A stretch of DNA of 64,000 nucleotides, taken from Cladorhizidae sp. MBARI D1340-BT2. Taxonomy: Eukaryota; Porifera; Demospongiae; Poecilosclerida; Cladorhizidae. The stretch covers positions 23,385,059-23,449,058 of the forward strand of contig JAQNBH010000002.1 of the NCBI GenBank assembly GCA_028752905.1, in the 5' to 3' direction. The notes beneath the pieces were generated by a model that had not been told where the DNA came from, ran no database searches, and saw nothing but the letters and a program-made list of their open reading frames with translations. This document shows, piece after piece, positions 34,957 through 49,111 of this stretch (the first letter of the stretch is position 1; each line of letters starts with the position of its first letter). Made by a program: the position numbers and the translations under genes.

Positions 34957-36672
34957 AACATGTTTAGCATCAAGTAAGAGTACAATTCATAACTGCCCTA
35001 ATTAACAAGACCAAAGTCCCAGATTTTGTCAACTGATAGAGAAGGCCCTTATCTGCAACATGTGAACAGATTATCAATAAATGTAGTGGTTTTTCACTGG
35101 CAGGCCACCGCTTTGGCAACTGGAAAACGCCAGGAAAAATCCCAAACCTTACCACTTCAAATCACCATAACTTGCTAATACTTAGAGTACTCAAAATTTT
35201 GGCACGTACAAAAGACAGATAATTAGAAGGGCTATTCGGTGATATAAAAATTATCTTTTTTGGGTAAAGTGTAGAAAAGTTATGAGCTTCACGGCAAAAA
35301 AAACAAGATTTTCGGGGGGAAAATGAGAAACATATAGACCAAATTAGGGCAAATATCAAGAACATGTTTAGCATCAAGTAAGAGTACAATTCATAACTGC
35401 CCTAATTAACAAGACCAAAGTCCCAGATTTTGTCAACTGATAGAGAAGGCCCTTATCTGCAACATGTCAACAGATTATCAATAAATGTAGTGGTTTTTCA
35501 CTGGCAGGCCACCGCTTTGGCAACTGGAAAACGCCAGGAAAAATCCCAAACCTTACCACTTCAAATCACCATAACTTGCTAATACTTAGAGTACTCAAAA
35601 TTTTGGCACGTACAAAAGACAGATAATTAGAAGAGCTATCCGGTAATATAAAAATTATCTTTTTGGGGTAAAGTGTAGAATAGTTATGAGCTTCACGGCA
35701 AAAAAACAAGATTTTCGGGGGGGAAATGAGAAACATATAGACCAAATTAGGGCAAATATCAAGAACATGTTTAGCATCAAGTAAGAGTACAATTCATAAC
35801 TGCCCTAATTAACAAGACCAAAGTCCCAGATTTTGTCAACTGATAGAGAAGGCCCTTATCTGCAACATGTGAACAGATTATCAATAAATGTAGTGGTTTT
35901 TCACTGGCAGGCCACCGCTTTGGCAACTGGAAAACGCCAGGAAAAATCCCAAACCTTACCACTTCAAATCACCATAACTTGCTAATACTTAGAGTACTCA
36001 AAATTTTGGCACGTACAAAAGATAGATAATTAGAAGAGCTATCCGGTGATATAAAAATTATCTTTTTTGGGTAAAGTGTAGAAAAGTTATGAGCTTCACG
36101 GCAAAAAAACAAGATTTTCGGGGGGAAAATGAGAAACATATAGACCAAATTAGGGCAAATATCAAGATAGAGAACACATAATGAAACCTATCATTCGAAT
36201 CATATCAAGTCCATTACAGTAAAGTGTGCAGAATATTATGGATGTTTGATATCAACAGAGAGCACAGAGAGAGACCTATCTTAATAGCTATATATCAAGT
36301 TTATTCAGTGAAGTGTGGAGAATCTATTTAGCATCAAGAGAGAGCAGAGAGAAACCTATCTTGTGATTCTATCAAGTCCATTACTGTGAAGTATGCGGAA
36401 TATACGGATGTTTGGTATCAAGAGAGAGAACAGAGAGAGGCCTATCTTTAGAGCTATATATCAAGTCTATTCAGTGAAGTGTGGAGAATCTATGAAGCTA
36501 ACATGTTTAGCTCAAGATAGAGAACACTGAGAGATACCTATCTTGCAAGTCCATTACAGTGAAGTGTGCAGAATATATGGATGTTTGGTATCAAGAGAGA
36601 GCACTTGGAGAGTCCTATCTTAATAGCTGTATAACAAGTCTATTCAGTGAAGTGTGGATAATCTACGAAGCT
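34957..36672 (+). repeat. HOR unit 26: A1-(mosaic)-(A1/A3)-B (1,716 bp)
   Basis: A1 34957-35360 (404 bp, one extra A in the A-run). Mosaic A 35361-35763: A1 states, then gagctatccgg, then A2 states (tctttttgggg, gtagaatag), with private aacatgtcaacag (stop in the antisense frame) and ccggtaatata. A1/A3 35764-36166 (gatagataatt), B 36167-36672 (cctatctttag). Confidence 0.9.
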
Positions 36673-38373
36673 AACATGTTTAGCATCAAGTAAGAGTACA
36701 ATTCATAACTGCCCTAATTAACAAGACCAAAGTCCCAGATTTTGTCAACTGATAGAGAAGGCCCTTATCTGCAACATGTGAACAGATTATCAATAAATGT
36801 AGTGGTTTTTCACTGGCAGGCCACCGCTTTGGCAACTGGAAAACGCCAGGAAAAATCCCAAACCTTACCACTTCAAATCACCATAACTTGCTAATACTTA
36901 GAGTACTCAAAATTTTGGCACGAACAAAAGACAGATAATTAGAAGGGCTATTCGGTGATATAAAAATTATCTTTTTTGGGTAAAGTGTAGAAAAGTTATG
37001 AGCTTCACGGCAAAAAAACAAGATTTTCGGGGGGAAAATGAGAAACATATAGACCAAATTAGGGCAAATATCAAGAACATGTTTAGCATCAAGTAAGAGT
37101 ACAATTCATAACTGCCCTAATTAACAAGACCAAAGTCCCAGATTTTGTCAACTGATAGAGAAGGCCCTTATCTGCAACATGTGAACAGATTATCAATAAA
37201 TGTAGTGGTTTTTCACTGGCAGGCCACCGCTTTGGCAACTGGAAAACGCCAGGAAAAATCACAAACCTTACCACTTCAAATCATCATAACTTCCTAATAC
37301 TTAGAGTACTCAAAACTTTGGCACATACAAAAGACAGATAATTAGAAGGGCCATCCGGTGATATAAAAATTATCTTTTTGGGGTAAAGTGTAGAATAGTT
37401 ATGAGCTTCACGGCAAAAAAACAAGATTTTCGGGGGGGAAATGAGAAACATATAGACCAAATTAGGGCAAATATCAAGAACATGTTTAGCATCAAGTAAG
37501 AGTACAATTCATAACTGCCCTAATTAACAAGACCAAAGTCCCAGATTTTGTCAACTGATAGAGAAGGCCCTTATCTGCAACATGTGAACAGATTATCAAT
37601 AAATGTAGTGGTTTTCACTGGCAGGCCACCGCTTTGGCAACTGGAAAACGCCAGGAAAGATCCCAAACCTTACCACTTCAAATCACCATAACTTGCTAAT
37701 ACTTAGAGTACTTAAAATTTTGGCACGTACAAAAGAGAGCTATCCGGTGATATAAAAATTATCTTTTTTGGGTAAAGTGTAGAAAAGTTATGAGCTTCAC
37801 GGCAAAAAAACAAGATTTTCGGGGGGGAAATGAGAAACATATAGACCAAATTAGGGCAAATATCAAGATAGAGAACACATAATGAAACCTATCATTCGAA
37901 TCATATCAAGTCCATTACAGTAAAGTGTGCAGAATATTATGGATGTTTGATATCAACAGAGAGCACAGAGAGAGACCTATCTTAATAGCTATATATCAAG
38001 TTTATTCAGTGAAGTGTGGAGAATCTATTTAGCATCAAGAGAGAGCAGAGAGAAACCTATCTTGTGATTCTATCAAGTCCATTACTGTGAAGTATGCGGA
38101 ATATACGGATGTTTGGTATCAAGAGAGAGAACAGAGAGAGGCCTACCTTTAGAGCTATATATCAAGTTTATAGAGTGAAGTGTGGAGAATCTATGAAGCT
38201 AACATGTTTAGCTCAAGATAGAGAACACTGAGAGATACCTATCTTGCAAGTCCATTACAGTGAAGTGTGCAGAATATATGGATGTTTGGTATCAAGAGAG
38301 AGCACTTGGAGAGTCCTATCTTAATAGCTGTATAACAAGTCTATTCAGTGAAGTGTGGATAATCTACGAAGCT
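36673..38373 (+). repeat. HOR unit 27: A1-A2-A3d-B (1,701 bp)
   Basis: A1 36673-37075, A2 37076-37478, A3d 37479-37867, B 37868-38373 (tttatagagtg). Confidence 0.94.
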
Positions 38374-39672
38374 AACATGTTTAGCATCAAGTAAGAGTAC
38401 AATTCATAACTGCCCTAATTAACAAGACCAAAGTCCCAGATTTTGTCAACTGATAGAGAAGGCCCTTATCTGCAACATGTGAACAGATTATCAATAAATG
38501 TAGTGGTTTTTCACTGGCAGGCCACCGCTTTGGCAACTGGAAAACGCCAGGAAAAATCCCAAACCTTACCACTTCAAATCACCATAACTTGCTAATACTT
38601 AGAGTACTCAAAATTTTGGCACGTACAAAAGACAGATAATTAGAAGGGCTATTCGGTGATATAAAAATTATCTTTTTTGGGTAAAGTGTAGAAAAGTTAT
38701 GAGCTTCACGGCAAAAAAAACAAGATTTTCGGGGGGAAAATGAGAAACATATAGACCAAATTAGGGCAAATATCAAGAACATGTTTAGCATCAAGTAAGA
38801 GTACAATTCATAACTGCCCTAATTAACAAGACCAAAGTCCCAGATTTTGTCAACTGATAGAGAAGGCCCTTATCTGCAACATGTGAACAGATTATCAATA
38901 AATGTAGTGGTTTTCACTGGCAGGCCACCGCTTTGGCAACTGGAAAACGCCAGGAAAGATCCCAAACCTTACCACTTCAAATCACCATAACTTGCTAATA
39001 CTTAGAGTACTTAAAATTTTGGCACGTACAAAAGAGAGCTATCCGGTGATATAAAAATTATCTTTTTTGGGTAAAGTGTAGAAAAGTTATGAGCTTCACG
39101 GCAAAAAAACAAGATTTTCGGGGGGGAAATGAGAAACATATAGACCAAATTAGGGCAAATATCAAGATAGAGAACACATAATGAAACCTATCATTCGAAT
39201 CATATCAAGTCCATTACAGTAAAGTGTGCAGAATATTATGGATGTTTGATATCAACAGAGAGCACAGAGAGAGACCTATCTTAATAGCTATATATCAAGT
39301 TTATTCAGTGAAGTGTGGAGAATCTATTTAGCATCAAGAGAGAGCAGAGAGAAACCTATCTTGTGATTCTATCAAGTCCATTACTGTGAAGTATGCGGAA
39401 TATACGGATGTTTGGTATCAAGAGAGAGAACAGAGAGAGGCCTACCTTTAGAGCTATATATCAAGTCTATTCAGTGAAGTGTGGAGAATCTATGAAGCTA
39501 ACATGTTTAGCTCAAGATAGAGAACACTGAGAGATACCTATCTTGCAAGTCCATTACAGTGAAGTGTGCAGAATATATGGATGTTTGGTATCAAGAGAGA
39601 GCACTTGGAGAGTCCTATCTTAATAGCTGTATAACAAGTCTATTCAGTGAAGTGTGGATAATCTACGAAGCT
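38374..39672 (+). repeat. HOR unit 28: A1-A3d-B (1,299 bp)
   Basis: A1 38374-38777 (404 bp, eight-A run), A3d 38778-39166, B 39167-39672. The B has tctattcagtg, one of only two A3d units without the tatagagtg variant. Confidence 0.93.
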
Positions 39673-41386
39673 AACATGTTTAGCATCAAGTAAGAGTACA
39701 ATTCATAACTGCCCTAATTAACAAGACCAAAGTCCCAGATTTTGTCAACTGATAGAGAAGGCCCTTATCTGCAACATGTGAACAGATTATCAATAAATGT
39801 AGTGGTTTTTCACTGGCAGGCCACCGCTTTGGCAACTGGAAAACGCCAGGAAAAATCCCAAACCTTACCACTTCAAATCACCATAACTTGCTAATACTTA
39901 GAGTACTCAAAATTTTGGCACGAACAAAAGACAGATAATTAGAAGCGCTATTCGGTGATATAAAAATTATCTTTTTTGGGTAAAGTGTAGAAAAGTTATG
40001 AGCTTCACGGCAAAAAAACAAGATTTTCGGGGGGAAAATGAGAAACATATAGACCAAATTAGGGCAAATATCAAGAACATGTTTAGCATCAAGTAAGAGT
40101 ACAATTCATAACTGCCCTAATTAACAAGACCAAAGTCCCAGATTTTGTCAACTGATAGAGAAGGCCCTTATCTGCAACATGTGAACAGATTATCAATAAA
40201 TGTAGTGGTTTTTCACTGGCAGGCCACCGCTTTGGCAACTGGAAAACGCCAGGAAAAATCACAAACCTTACCACTTCAAATCATCATAACTTCCTAATAC
40301 TTAGAGTACTCAAAACTTTGGCACATACAAAAGACAGATAATTAGAAGGGCCATCCGGTGATATAAAAATTATCTTTTTGGGGTAAAGTGTAGAATAGTT
40401 ATGAGCTTCACGGCAAAAAAACAAGATTTTCGGGGGGGAAATGAGAAACATATAGACCAAATTAGGGCAAATATCAAGAACATGTTTAGCATCAAGTAAG
40501 AGTACAATTCATAACTGCCCTAATTAACAAGACCAAAGTCCCAGATTTTGTCAACTGATAGAGAAGGCCCTTATCTGCAACATGTGAACAGATTATCAAT
40601 AAATGTAGTGGTTTTCACTGGCAGGCCACCGCTTTGGCAACTGGAAAACGCCAGGAAAGATCCCAAACCTTACCACTTCAAATCACCATAACTTGCTAAT
40701 ACTTAGAGTACTTAAAATTTTGGCACGTACAAAAGACAGATAATTAGAAGAGCTATCCGGTGATATAAAAATTATCTTTTTTGGGTAAAGTGTAGAAAAG
40801 TTATGAGCTTCACGGCAAAAAAACAAGATTTTCGGGGGGGAAATGAGAAACATATAGACCAAATTAGGGCAAATATCAAGATAGAGAACACATAATGAAA
40901 CCTATCATTCGAATCATATCAAGTCCATTACAGTAAAGTGTGCAGAATATTATGGATGTTTGATATCAACAGAGAGCACAGAGAGAGACCTATCTTAATA
41001 GCTATATATCAAGTTTATTCAGTGAAGTGTGGAGAATCTATTTAGCATCAAGAGAGAGCAGAGAGAAACCTATCTTGTGATTCTATCAAGTCCATTACTG
41101 TGAAGTATGCGGAATATACGGATGTTTGGTATCAAGAGAGAGAACAGAGAGAGGCCTACCTTTAGAGCTATATATCAAGTCTATTCAGTGAAGTGTGGAG
41201 AATCTATGAAGCTAACATGTTTAGCTCAAGATAGAGAACACTGAGAGATACCTATCTTGCAAGTCCATTACAGTGAAGTGTGCAGAATATATGGATGTTT
41301 GGTATCAAGAGAGAGCACTTGGAGAGTCCTATCTTAATAGCTGTATAACAAGTCTATTCAGTGAAGTGTGGATAATCTACGAAGCT
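39673..41386 (+). repeat. HOR unit 29: A1-A2-A3-B (1,714 bp)
   Basis: A1 39673-40075 (gaagcgct), A2 40076-40478, A3 40479-40880, B 40881-41386. Counterpart of unit 23 at +9,847 bp, without the 2-bp loss. Confidence 0.94.
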
Positions 41387-43100
41387 AACATGTTTAGCAT
41401 CAAGTAAGAGTACAATTCATAACTGCCCTAATTAACAAGACCAAAGTCCCAGATTTTGTCACCTGATAGAGAAGGCCCTTATCTGCAACATGTGAACAGA
41501 TTATCAATAAATGTAGTGGTTTTTCACTGGCAGGCCACCGCTTTGGCAACTGGAAAACGCCAGGAAAAATCCCAAACCTTACCACTTCAAATCACCATAA
41601 CTTGCTAATACTTAGAGTACTCAAAATTTTGGCACGTACAAAAGACAGATAATTAGAAGGGCTATTCGGTGATATAAAAATTATCTTTTTTGGGTAAAGT
41701 GTAGAAAAGTTATGAGCTTCACGGCAAAAAAACAAGATTTTCGGGGGGAAAATGAGAAACATATAGACCAAATTAGGGCAAATATCAAGAACATGTTTAG
41801 CATCAAGTAAGAGTACAATTCATAACTGCCCTAATTAACAAGACCAAAGTCCCAGATTTTGTCAACTGATAGAGAAGGCCCTTATCTGCAACATGTGAAC
41901 AGATTATCAATAAATGTAGTGGTTTTCACTGGCAGGCCACCGCTTTGGCAACTGGAAAACGCCAGGAAAGATCCCAAACCTTACCACTTCAAATCACCAT
42001 AACTTGCTAATACTTAGAGTACTTAAAATTTTGGCACGTACAAAAGACAGATAATTAGAAGAGCTATCCGGTGATATAAAAATTATCTTTTTGGGGTAAA
42101 GTGTAGAATAGTTATGAGCTTCACGGCAAAAAAACAAGATTTTCGGGGGGGAAATGAGAAACATATAGACCAAATTAGGGCAAATATCAAGAACATGTTT
42201 AGCATCAAGTAAGAGTACAATTCATAACTGCCCTAATTAACAAGACCAAAGTCCCAGATTTTGTCAACTGATAGAGAAGGCCCTTATCTGCAACATGTGA
42301 ACAGATTATCAATAAATGTAGTGGTTTTTCACTGGCAGGCCACCGCTTTGGCAACTGGAAAACGCCAGGAAAAATCCCAAACCTTACCACTTCAAATCAC
42401 CATAACTTGCTAATACTTAGAGTACTCAAAATTTTGGCACGTACAAAAGATAGATAATTAGAAGAGCTATCCGGTGATATAAAAATTATCTTTTTTGGGT
42501 AAAGTGTAGAAAAGTTATGAGCTTCACGGCAAAAAAACAAGATTTTCGGGGGGGAAATGAGAAACATATAGACCAAATTAGGGCAAATATCAAGATAGAG
42601 AACACATAATGAAACCTATCATTCGAATCATATCAAGTCCATTACAGTAAAGTGTGCAGAATATTATGGATGTTTGATATCAACAGAGAGCACAGAGAGA
42701 GACCTATCTTAATAGCTATATATCAAGTTTATTCAGTGAAGTGTGGAGAATCTATTTAGCATCAAGAGAGAGCAGAGAGAAACCTATCTTGTGATTCTAT
42801 CAAGTCCATTACTGTGAAGTATGCGGAATATACGGATGTTTGGTATCAAGAGAGAGAACAGAGAGAGGCCTATCTTTAGAGCTATATATCAAGTCTATTC
42901 AGTGAAGTGTGGAGAATCTATGAAGCTAACATGTTTAGCTCAAGATAGAGAACACTGAGAGATACCTATCTTGCAAGTCCATTACAGTGAAGTGTGCAGA
43001 ATATATGGATGTTTGGTATCAAGAGAGAGCACTTGGAGAGTCCTATCTTAATAGCTGTATAACAAGTCTATTCAGTGAAGTGTGGATAATCTACGAAGCT
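41387..43100 (+). repeat. HOR unit 30: A1-(A3/A2)-(A1/A3)-B (1,714 bp)
   Basis: A1 41387-41789 (gtcacctgatag), A3/A2 chimera 41790-42191, A1/A3 chimera 42192-42594 (gatagataatt), B 42595-43100 (cctatctttag). Counterpart of unit 24, sharing its chimeras and point variants, so the chimeras predate the duplication. Confidence 0.92.
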
Positions 43101-44801
43101 AACATGTTTAGCATCAAGTAAGAGTACAATTCATAACTGCCCTAATTAACAAGACCAAAGTCCCAGATTTTGTCAACTGATAGAGAAGGCCCTTATCTGC
43201 AACATGTGAACAGATTATCAATAAATGTAGTGGTTTTTCACTGGCAGGCCACCGCTTTGGCAACTGGAAAACGCCAGGAAAAATCCCAAACCTTACCACT
43301 TCAAATCACCATAACTTGCTAATACTTAGAGTACTCAAAATTTTGGCACGAACAAAAGACAGATAATTAGAAGGGCTATTCGGTGATATAAAAATTATCT
43401 TTTTTGGGTAAAGTGTAGAAAAGTTATGAGCTTCACGGCAAAAAAACAAGATTTTCGGGGGGAAAATGAGAAACATATAGACCAAATTAGGGCAAATATC
43501 AAGAACATGTTTAGCATCAAGTAAGAGTACAATTCATAACTGCCCTAATTAACAAGACCAAAGTCCCAGATTTTGTCAACTGATAGAGAAGGCCCTTATC
43601 TGCAACATGTGAACAGATTATCAATAAATGTAGTGGTTTTTCACTGGCAGGCCACCGCTTTGGCAACTGGAAAACGCCAGGAAAAATCACAAACCTTACC
43701 ACTTCAAATCATCATAACTTCCTAATACTTAGAGTACTCAAAACTTTGGCACATACAAAAGACAGATAATTAGAAGGGCCATCCGGTGATATAAAAATTA
43801 TCTTTTTGGGGTAAAGTGTAGAATAGTTATGAGCTTCACGGCAAAAAAACAAGATTTTCGGGGGGGAAATGAGAAACATATAGACCAAATTAGGGCAAAT
43901 ATCAAGAACATGTTTAGCATCAAGTAAGAGTACAATTCATAACTGCCCTAATTAACAAGACCAAAGTCCCAGATTTTGTCAACTGATAGAGAAGGCCCTT
44001 ATCTGCAACATGTGAACAGATTATCAATAAATGTAGTGGTTTTCACTGGCAGGCCACCGCTTTGGCAACTGGAAAACGCCAGGAAAGATCCCAAACCTTA
44101 CCACTTCAAATCACCATAACTTGCTAATACTTAGAGTACTTAAAATTTTGGCACGTACAAAAGAGAGCTATCCGGTGATATAAAAATTATCTTTTTTGGG
44201 TAAAGTGTAGAAAAGTTATGAGCTTCACGGCAAAAAAACAAGATTTTCGGGGGGGAAATGAGAAACATATAGACCAAATTAGGGCAAATATCAAGATAGA
44301 GAACACATAATGAAACCTATCATTCGAATCATATCAAGTCCATTACAGTAAAGTGTGCAGAATATTATGGATGTTTGATATCAACAGAGAGCACAGAGAG
44401 AGACCTATCTTAATAGCTATATATCAAGTTTATTCAGTGAAGTGTGGAGAATCTATTTAGCATCAAGAGAGAGCAGAGAGAAACCTATCTTGTGATTCTA
44501 TCAAGTCCATTACTGTGAAGTATGCGGAATATACGGATGTTTGGTATCAAGAGAGAGAACAGAGAGAGGCCTACCTTTAGAGCTATATATCAAGTTTATA
44601 GAGTGAAGTGTGGAGAATCTATGAAGCTAACATGTTTAGCTCAAGATAGAGAACACTGAGAGATACCTATCTTGCAAGTCCATTACAGTGAAGTGTGCAG
44701 AATATATGGATGTTTGGTATCAAGAGAGAGCACTTGGAGAGTCCTATCTTAATAGCTGTATAACAAGTCTATTCAGTGAAGTGTGGATAATCTACGAAGC
44801 T
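43101..44801 (+). repeat. HOR unit 31: A1-A2-A3d-B (1,701 bp)
   Basis: A1 43101-43503, A2 43504-43906, A3d 43907-44295, B 44296-44801 (tttatagagtg). First unit of the 4,310-bp duplicated segment. Confidence 0.94.
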
Positions 44802-46100
44802 AACATGTTTAGCATCAAGTAAGAGTACAATTCATAACTGCCCTAATTAACAAGACCAAAGTCCCAGATTTTGTCAACTGATAGAGAAGGCCCTTATCTG
44901 CAACATGTGAACAGATTATCAATAAATGTAGTGGTTTTTCACTGGCAGGCCACCGCTTTGGCAACTGGAAAACGCCAGGAAAAATCCCAAACCTTACCAC
45001 TTCAAATCACCATAACTTGCTAATACTTAGAGTACTCAAAATTTTGGCACGTACAAAAGACAGATAATTAGAAGGGCTATTCGGTGATATAAAAATTATC
45101 TTTTTTGGGTAAAGTGTAGAAAAGTTATGAGCTTCACGGCAAAAAAAACAAGATTTTCGGGGGGAAAATGAGAAACATATAGACCAAATTAGGGCAAATA
45201 TCAAGAACATGTTTAGCATCAAGTAAGAGTACAATTCATAACTGCCCTAATTAACAAGACCAAAGTCCCAGATTTTGTCAACTGATAGAGAAGGCCCTTA
45301 TCTGCAACATGTGAACAGATTATCAATAAATGTAGTGGTTTTCACTGGCAGGCCACCGCTTTGGCAACTGGAAAACGCCAGGAAAGATCCCAAACCTTAC
45401 CACTTCAAATCACCATAACTTGCTAATACTTAGAGTACTTAAAATTTTGGCACGTACAAAAGAGAGCTATCCGGTGATATAAAAATTATCTTTTTTGGGT
45501 AAAGTGTAGAAAAGTTATGAGCTTCACGGCAAAAAAACAAGATTTTCGGGGGGGAAATGAGAAACATATAGACCAAATTAGGGCAAATATCAAGATAGAG
45601 AACACATAATGAAACCTATCATTCGAATCATATCAAGTCCATTACAGTAAAGTGTGCAGAATATTATGGATGTTTGATATCAACAGAGAGCACAGAGAGA
45701 GACCTATCTTAATAGCTATATATCAAGTTTATTCAGTGAAGTGTGGAGAATCTATTTAGCATCAAGAGAGAGCAGAGAGAAACCTATCTTGTGATTCTAT
45801 CAAGTCCATTACTGTGAAGTATGCGGAATATACGGATGTTTGGTATCAAGAGAGAGAACAGAGAGAGGCCTACCTTTAGAGCTATATATCAAGTTTATAG
45901 AGTGAAGTGTGGAGAATCTATGAAGCTAACATGTTTAGCTCAAGATAGAGAACACTGAGAGATACCTATCTTGCAAGTCCATTACAGTGAAGTGTGCAGA
46001 ATATATGGATGTTTGGTATCAAGAGAGAGCACTTGGAGAGTCCTATCTTAATAGCTGTATAACAAGTCTATTCAGTGAAGTGTGGATAATCTACGAAGCT
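44802..46100 (+). repeat. HOR unit 32: A1-A3d-B (1,299 bp)
   Basis: A1 44802-45205 (404 bp, eight-A run), A3d 45206-45594, B 45595-46100 (tttatagagtg). Confidence 0.94.
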
Positions 46101-47410
46101 AACATGTTTAGCATCAAGTAAGAGTACAATTCATAACTGCCCTAATTAACAAGACCAAAGTCCCAGATTTTGTCAACTGATAGAGAAGGCCCTTATCTGC
46201 AACATGTGAACAGATTATCAATAAATGTAGTGGTTTTTCACTGGCAGGCCACCGCTTTGGCAACTGGAAAACGCCAGGAAAAATCCCAAACCTTACCACT
46301 TCAAATCACCATAACTTGCTAATACTTAGAGTACTCAAAATTTTGGCACGTACAAAAGACAGATAATTAGAAGGGCTATTCGGTGATATAAAAATTATCT
46401 TTTTTGGGTAAAGTGTAGAAAAGTTATGAGCTTCACGGCAAAAAAACAAGATTTTCGGGGAAAAATGAGAAACATATAGACCAAATTAGGGCAAATATCA
46501 AGAACATGTTTAGCATCAAGTAAGAGTACAATTCATAACTGCCCTAATTAACAAGACCAAAGTCCCAGATTTTGTCAACTGATAGAGAAGGCCCTTATCT
46601 GCAACATGTGAACAGATTATCAATAAATGTAGTGGTTTTCACTGGCAGGCCACCGCTTTGGCAACTGGAAAACGCCAGGAAAGATCCCAAACCTTACCAC
46701 TTCAAATCATCATAACTTGCTAATACTTAGAGTACTTAAAATTTTGGCACGTACAAAAGACAGATAATTAGAAGAGCTATCCGGTGATATAAAAATTATC
46801 TTTTTTGGGTAAAGTGTAGAAAAGTTATGAGCTTCACGGCAAAAAAACAAGATTTTCGGGGGGGAAATGAGAAACATATAGACCAAATTAGGGCAAATAT
46901 CAAGATAGAGAACACATAATGAAACCTATCATTCGAATCATATCAAGTCCATTACAGTAAAGTGTGCAGAATATTATGGATGTTTGATATCAACAGAGAG
47001 CACAGAGAGAGACCTATCTTAATAGCTATATATCAAGTTTATTCAGTGAAGTGTGGAGAATCTATTTAGCATCAAGAGAGAGCAGAGAGAAACCTATCTT
47101 GTGATTCTATCAAGTCCATTACTGTGAAGTATGCGGAATATACGGATGTTTGGTATCAAGAGAGAGAACAGAGAGAGGCCTATCTTTAGAGCTATATATC
47201 AAGTCTATTCAGTGAAGTGTGGAGAATCTATGAAGCTAACATGTTTAGCTCAAGATAGAGAACACTGAGAGATACCTATCTTGCAAGTCCATTACAGTGA
47301 AGTGTGCAGAATATATGGATGTTTGGTATCAAGAGAGAGCACTTGGAGAGTCCTATCTTAATAGCTGTATAACAAGTCTATTCAGTGAAGTGTGGATAAT
47401 CTACGAAGCT
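46101..47410 (+). repeat. HOR unit 33: A1-A3-B (1,310 bp)
   Basis: A1 46101-46502 (402 bp, short G tract: ttcggggaaaaatgag), A3 46503-46904, B 46905-47410 with cctatctttag. The right part of this A3 and the B resemble 42452-43100, unlike the equivalent unit 36. Confidence 0.92.
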
Positions 47411-49111
47411 AACATGTTTAGCATCAAGTAAGAGTACAATTCATAACTGCCCTAATTAACAAGACCAAAGTCCCAGATTTTGTCAACTGATAGAGAAGGC
47501 CCTTATCTGCAACATGTGAACAGATTATCAATAAATGTAGTGGTTTTTCACTGGCAGGCCACCGCTTTGGCAACTGGAAAACGCCAGGAAAAATCCCAAA
47601 CCTTACCACTTCAAATCACCATAACTTGCTAATACTTAGAGTACTCAAAATTTTGGCACGAACAAAAGACAGATAATTAGAAGGGCTATTCGGTGATATA
47701 AAAATTATCTTTTTTGGGTAAAGTGTAGAAAAGTTATGAGCTTCACGGCAAAAAAACAAGATTTTCGGGGGGAAAATGAGAAACATATAGACCAAATTAG
47801 GGCAAATATCAAGAACATGTTTAGCATCAAGTAAGAGTACAATTCATAACTGCCCTAATTAACAAGACCAAAGTCCCAGATTTTGTCAACTGATAGAGAA
47901 GGCCCTTATCTGCAACATGTGAACAGATTATCAATAAATGTAGTGGTTTTTCACTGGCAGGCCACCGCTTTGGCAACTGGAAAACGCCAGGAAAAATCAC
48001 AAACCTTACCACTTCAAATCATCATAACTTCCTAATACTTAGAGTACTCAAAACTTTGGCACATACAAAAGACAGATAATTAGAAGGGCCATCCGGTGAT
48101 ATAAAAATTATCTTTTTGGGGTAAAGTGTAGAATAGTTATGAGCTTCACGGCAAAAAAACAAGATTTTCGGGGGGGAAATGAGAAACATATAGACCAAAT
48201 TAGGGCAAATATCAAGAACATGTTTAGCATCAAGTAAGAGTACAATTCATAACTGCCCTAATTAACAAGACCAAAGTCCCAGATTTTGTCAACTGATAGA
48301 GAAGGCCCTTATCTGCAACATGTGAACAGATTATCAATAAATGTAGTGGTTTTCACTGGCAGGCCACCGCTTTGGCAACTGGAAAACGCCAGGAAAGATC
48401 CCAAACCTTACCACTTCAAATCACCATAACTTGCTAATACTTAGAGTACTTAAAATTTTGGCACGTACAAAAGAGAGCTATCCGGTGATATAAAAATTAT
48501 CTTTTTTGGGTAAAGTGTAGAAAAGTTATGAGCTTCACGGCAAAAAAACAAGATTTTCGGGGGGGAAATGAGAAACATATAGACCAAATTAGGGCAAATA
48601 TCAAGATAGAGAACACATAATGAAACCTATCATTCGAATCATATCAAGTCCATTACAGTAAAGTGTGCAGAATATTATGGATGTTTGATATCAACAGAGA
48701 GCACAGAGAGAGACCTATCTTAATAGCTATATATCAAGTTTATTCAGTGAAGTGTGGAGAATCTATTTAGCATCAAGAGAGAGCAGAGAGAAACCTATCT
48801 TGTGATTCTATCAAGTCCATTACTGTGAAGTATGCGGAATATACGGATGTTTGGTATCAAGAGAGAGAACAGAGAGAGGCCTACCTTTAGAGCTATATAT
48901 CAAGTTTATAGAGTGAAGTGTGGAGAATCTATGAAGCTAACATGTTTAGCTCAAGATAGAGAACACTGAGAGATACCTATCTTGCAAGTCCATTACAGTG
49001 AAGTGTGCAGAATATATGGATGTTTGGTATCAAGAGAGAGCACTTGGAGAGTCCTATCTTAATAGCTGTATAACAAGTCTATTCAGTGAAGTGTGGATAA
49101 TCTACGAAGCT
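47411..49111 (+). repeat. HOR unit 34: A1-A2-A3d-B (1,701 bp)
   Basis: A1 47411-47813, A2 47814-48216, A3d 48217-48605, B 48606-49111 (tttatagagtg). Copy of unit 31 at +4,310 bp. Confidence 0.94.

Larger units (their letters stand above)
31538..38373 (+). repeat. Two tandem copies of a 3.4-kb chimera-bearing cassette
   Basis: 31538-34956 and 34957-38373 both read A1-chimera-(A1/A3)-B-A1-A2-A3d-B. A third copy is at 41387-44801. The middle chimera differs between them (A3/A2 at 31941 and 41790, mosaic at 35361), so the copies have diverged by further exchange. Confidence 0.88.

Noticed and set aside
35162..35389. 75- to 76-codon minus-strand frames (also 33863, 38579, 45007, 49317, 62779)
   Set aside because: They appear only where an extra A in the A run or the 4-bp catata expansion shifts frame past a stop. 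No independent coding evidence.
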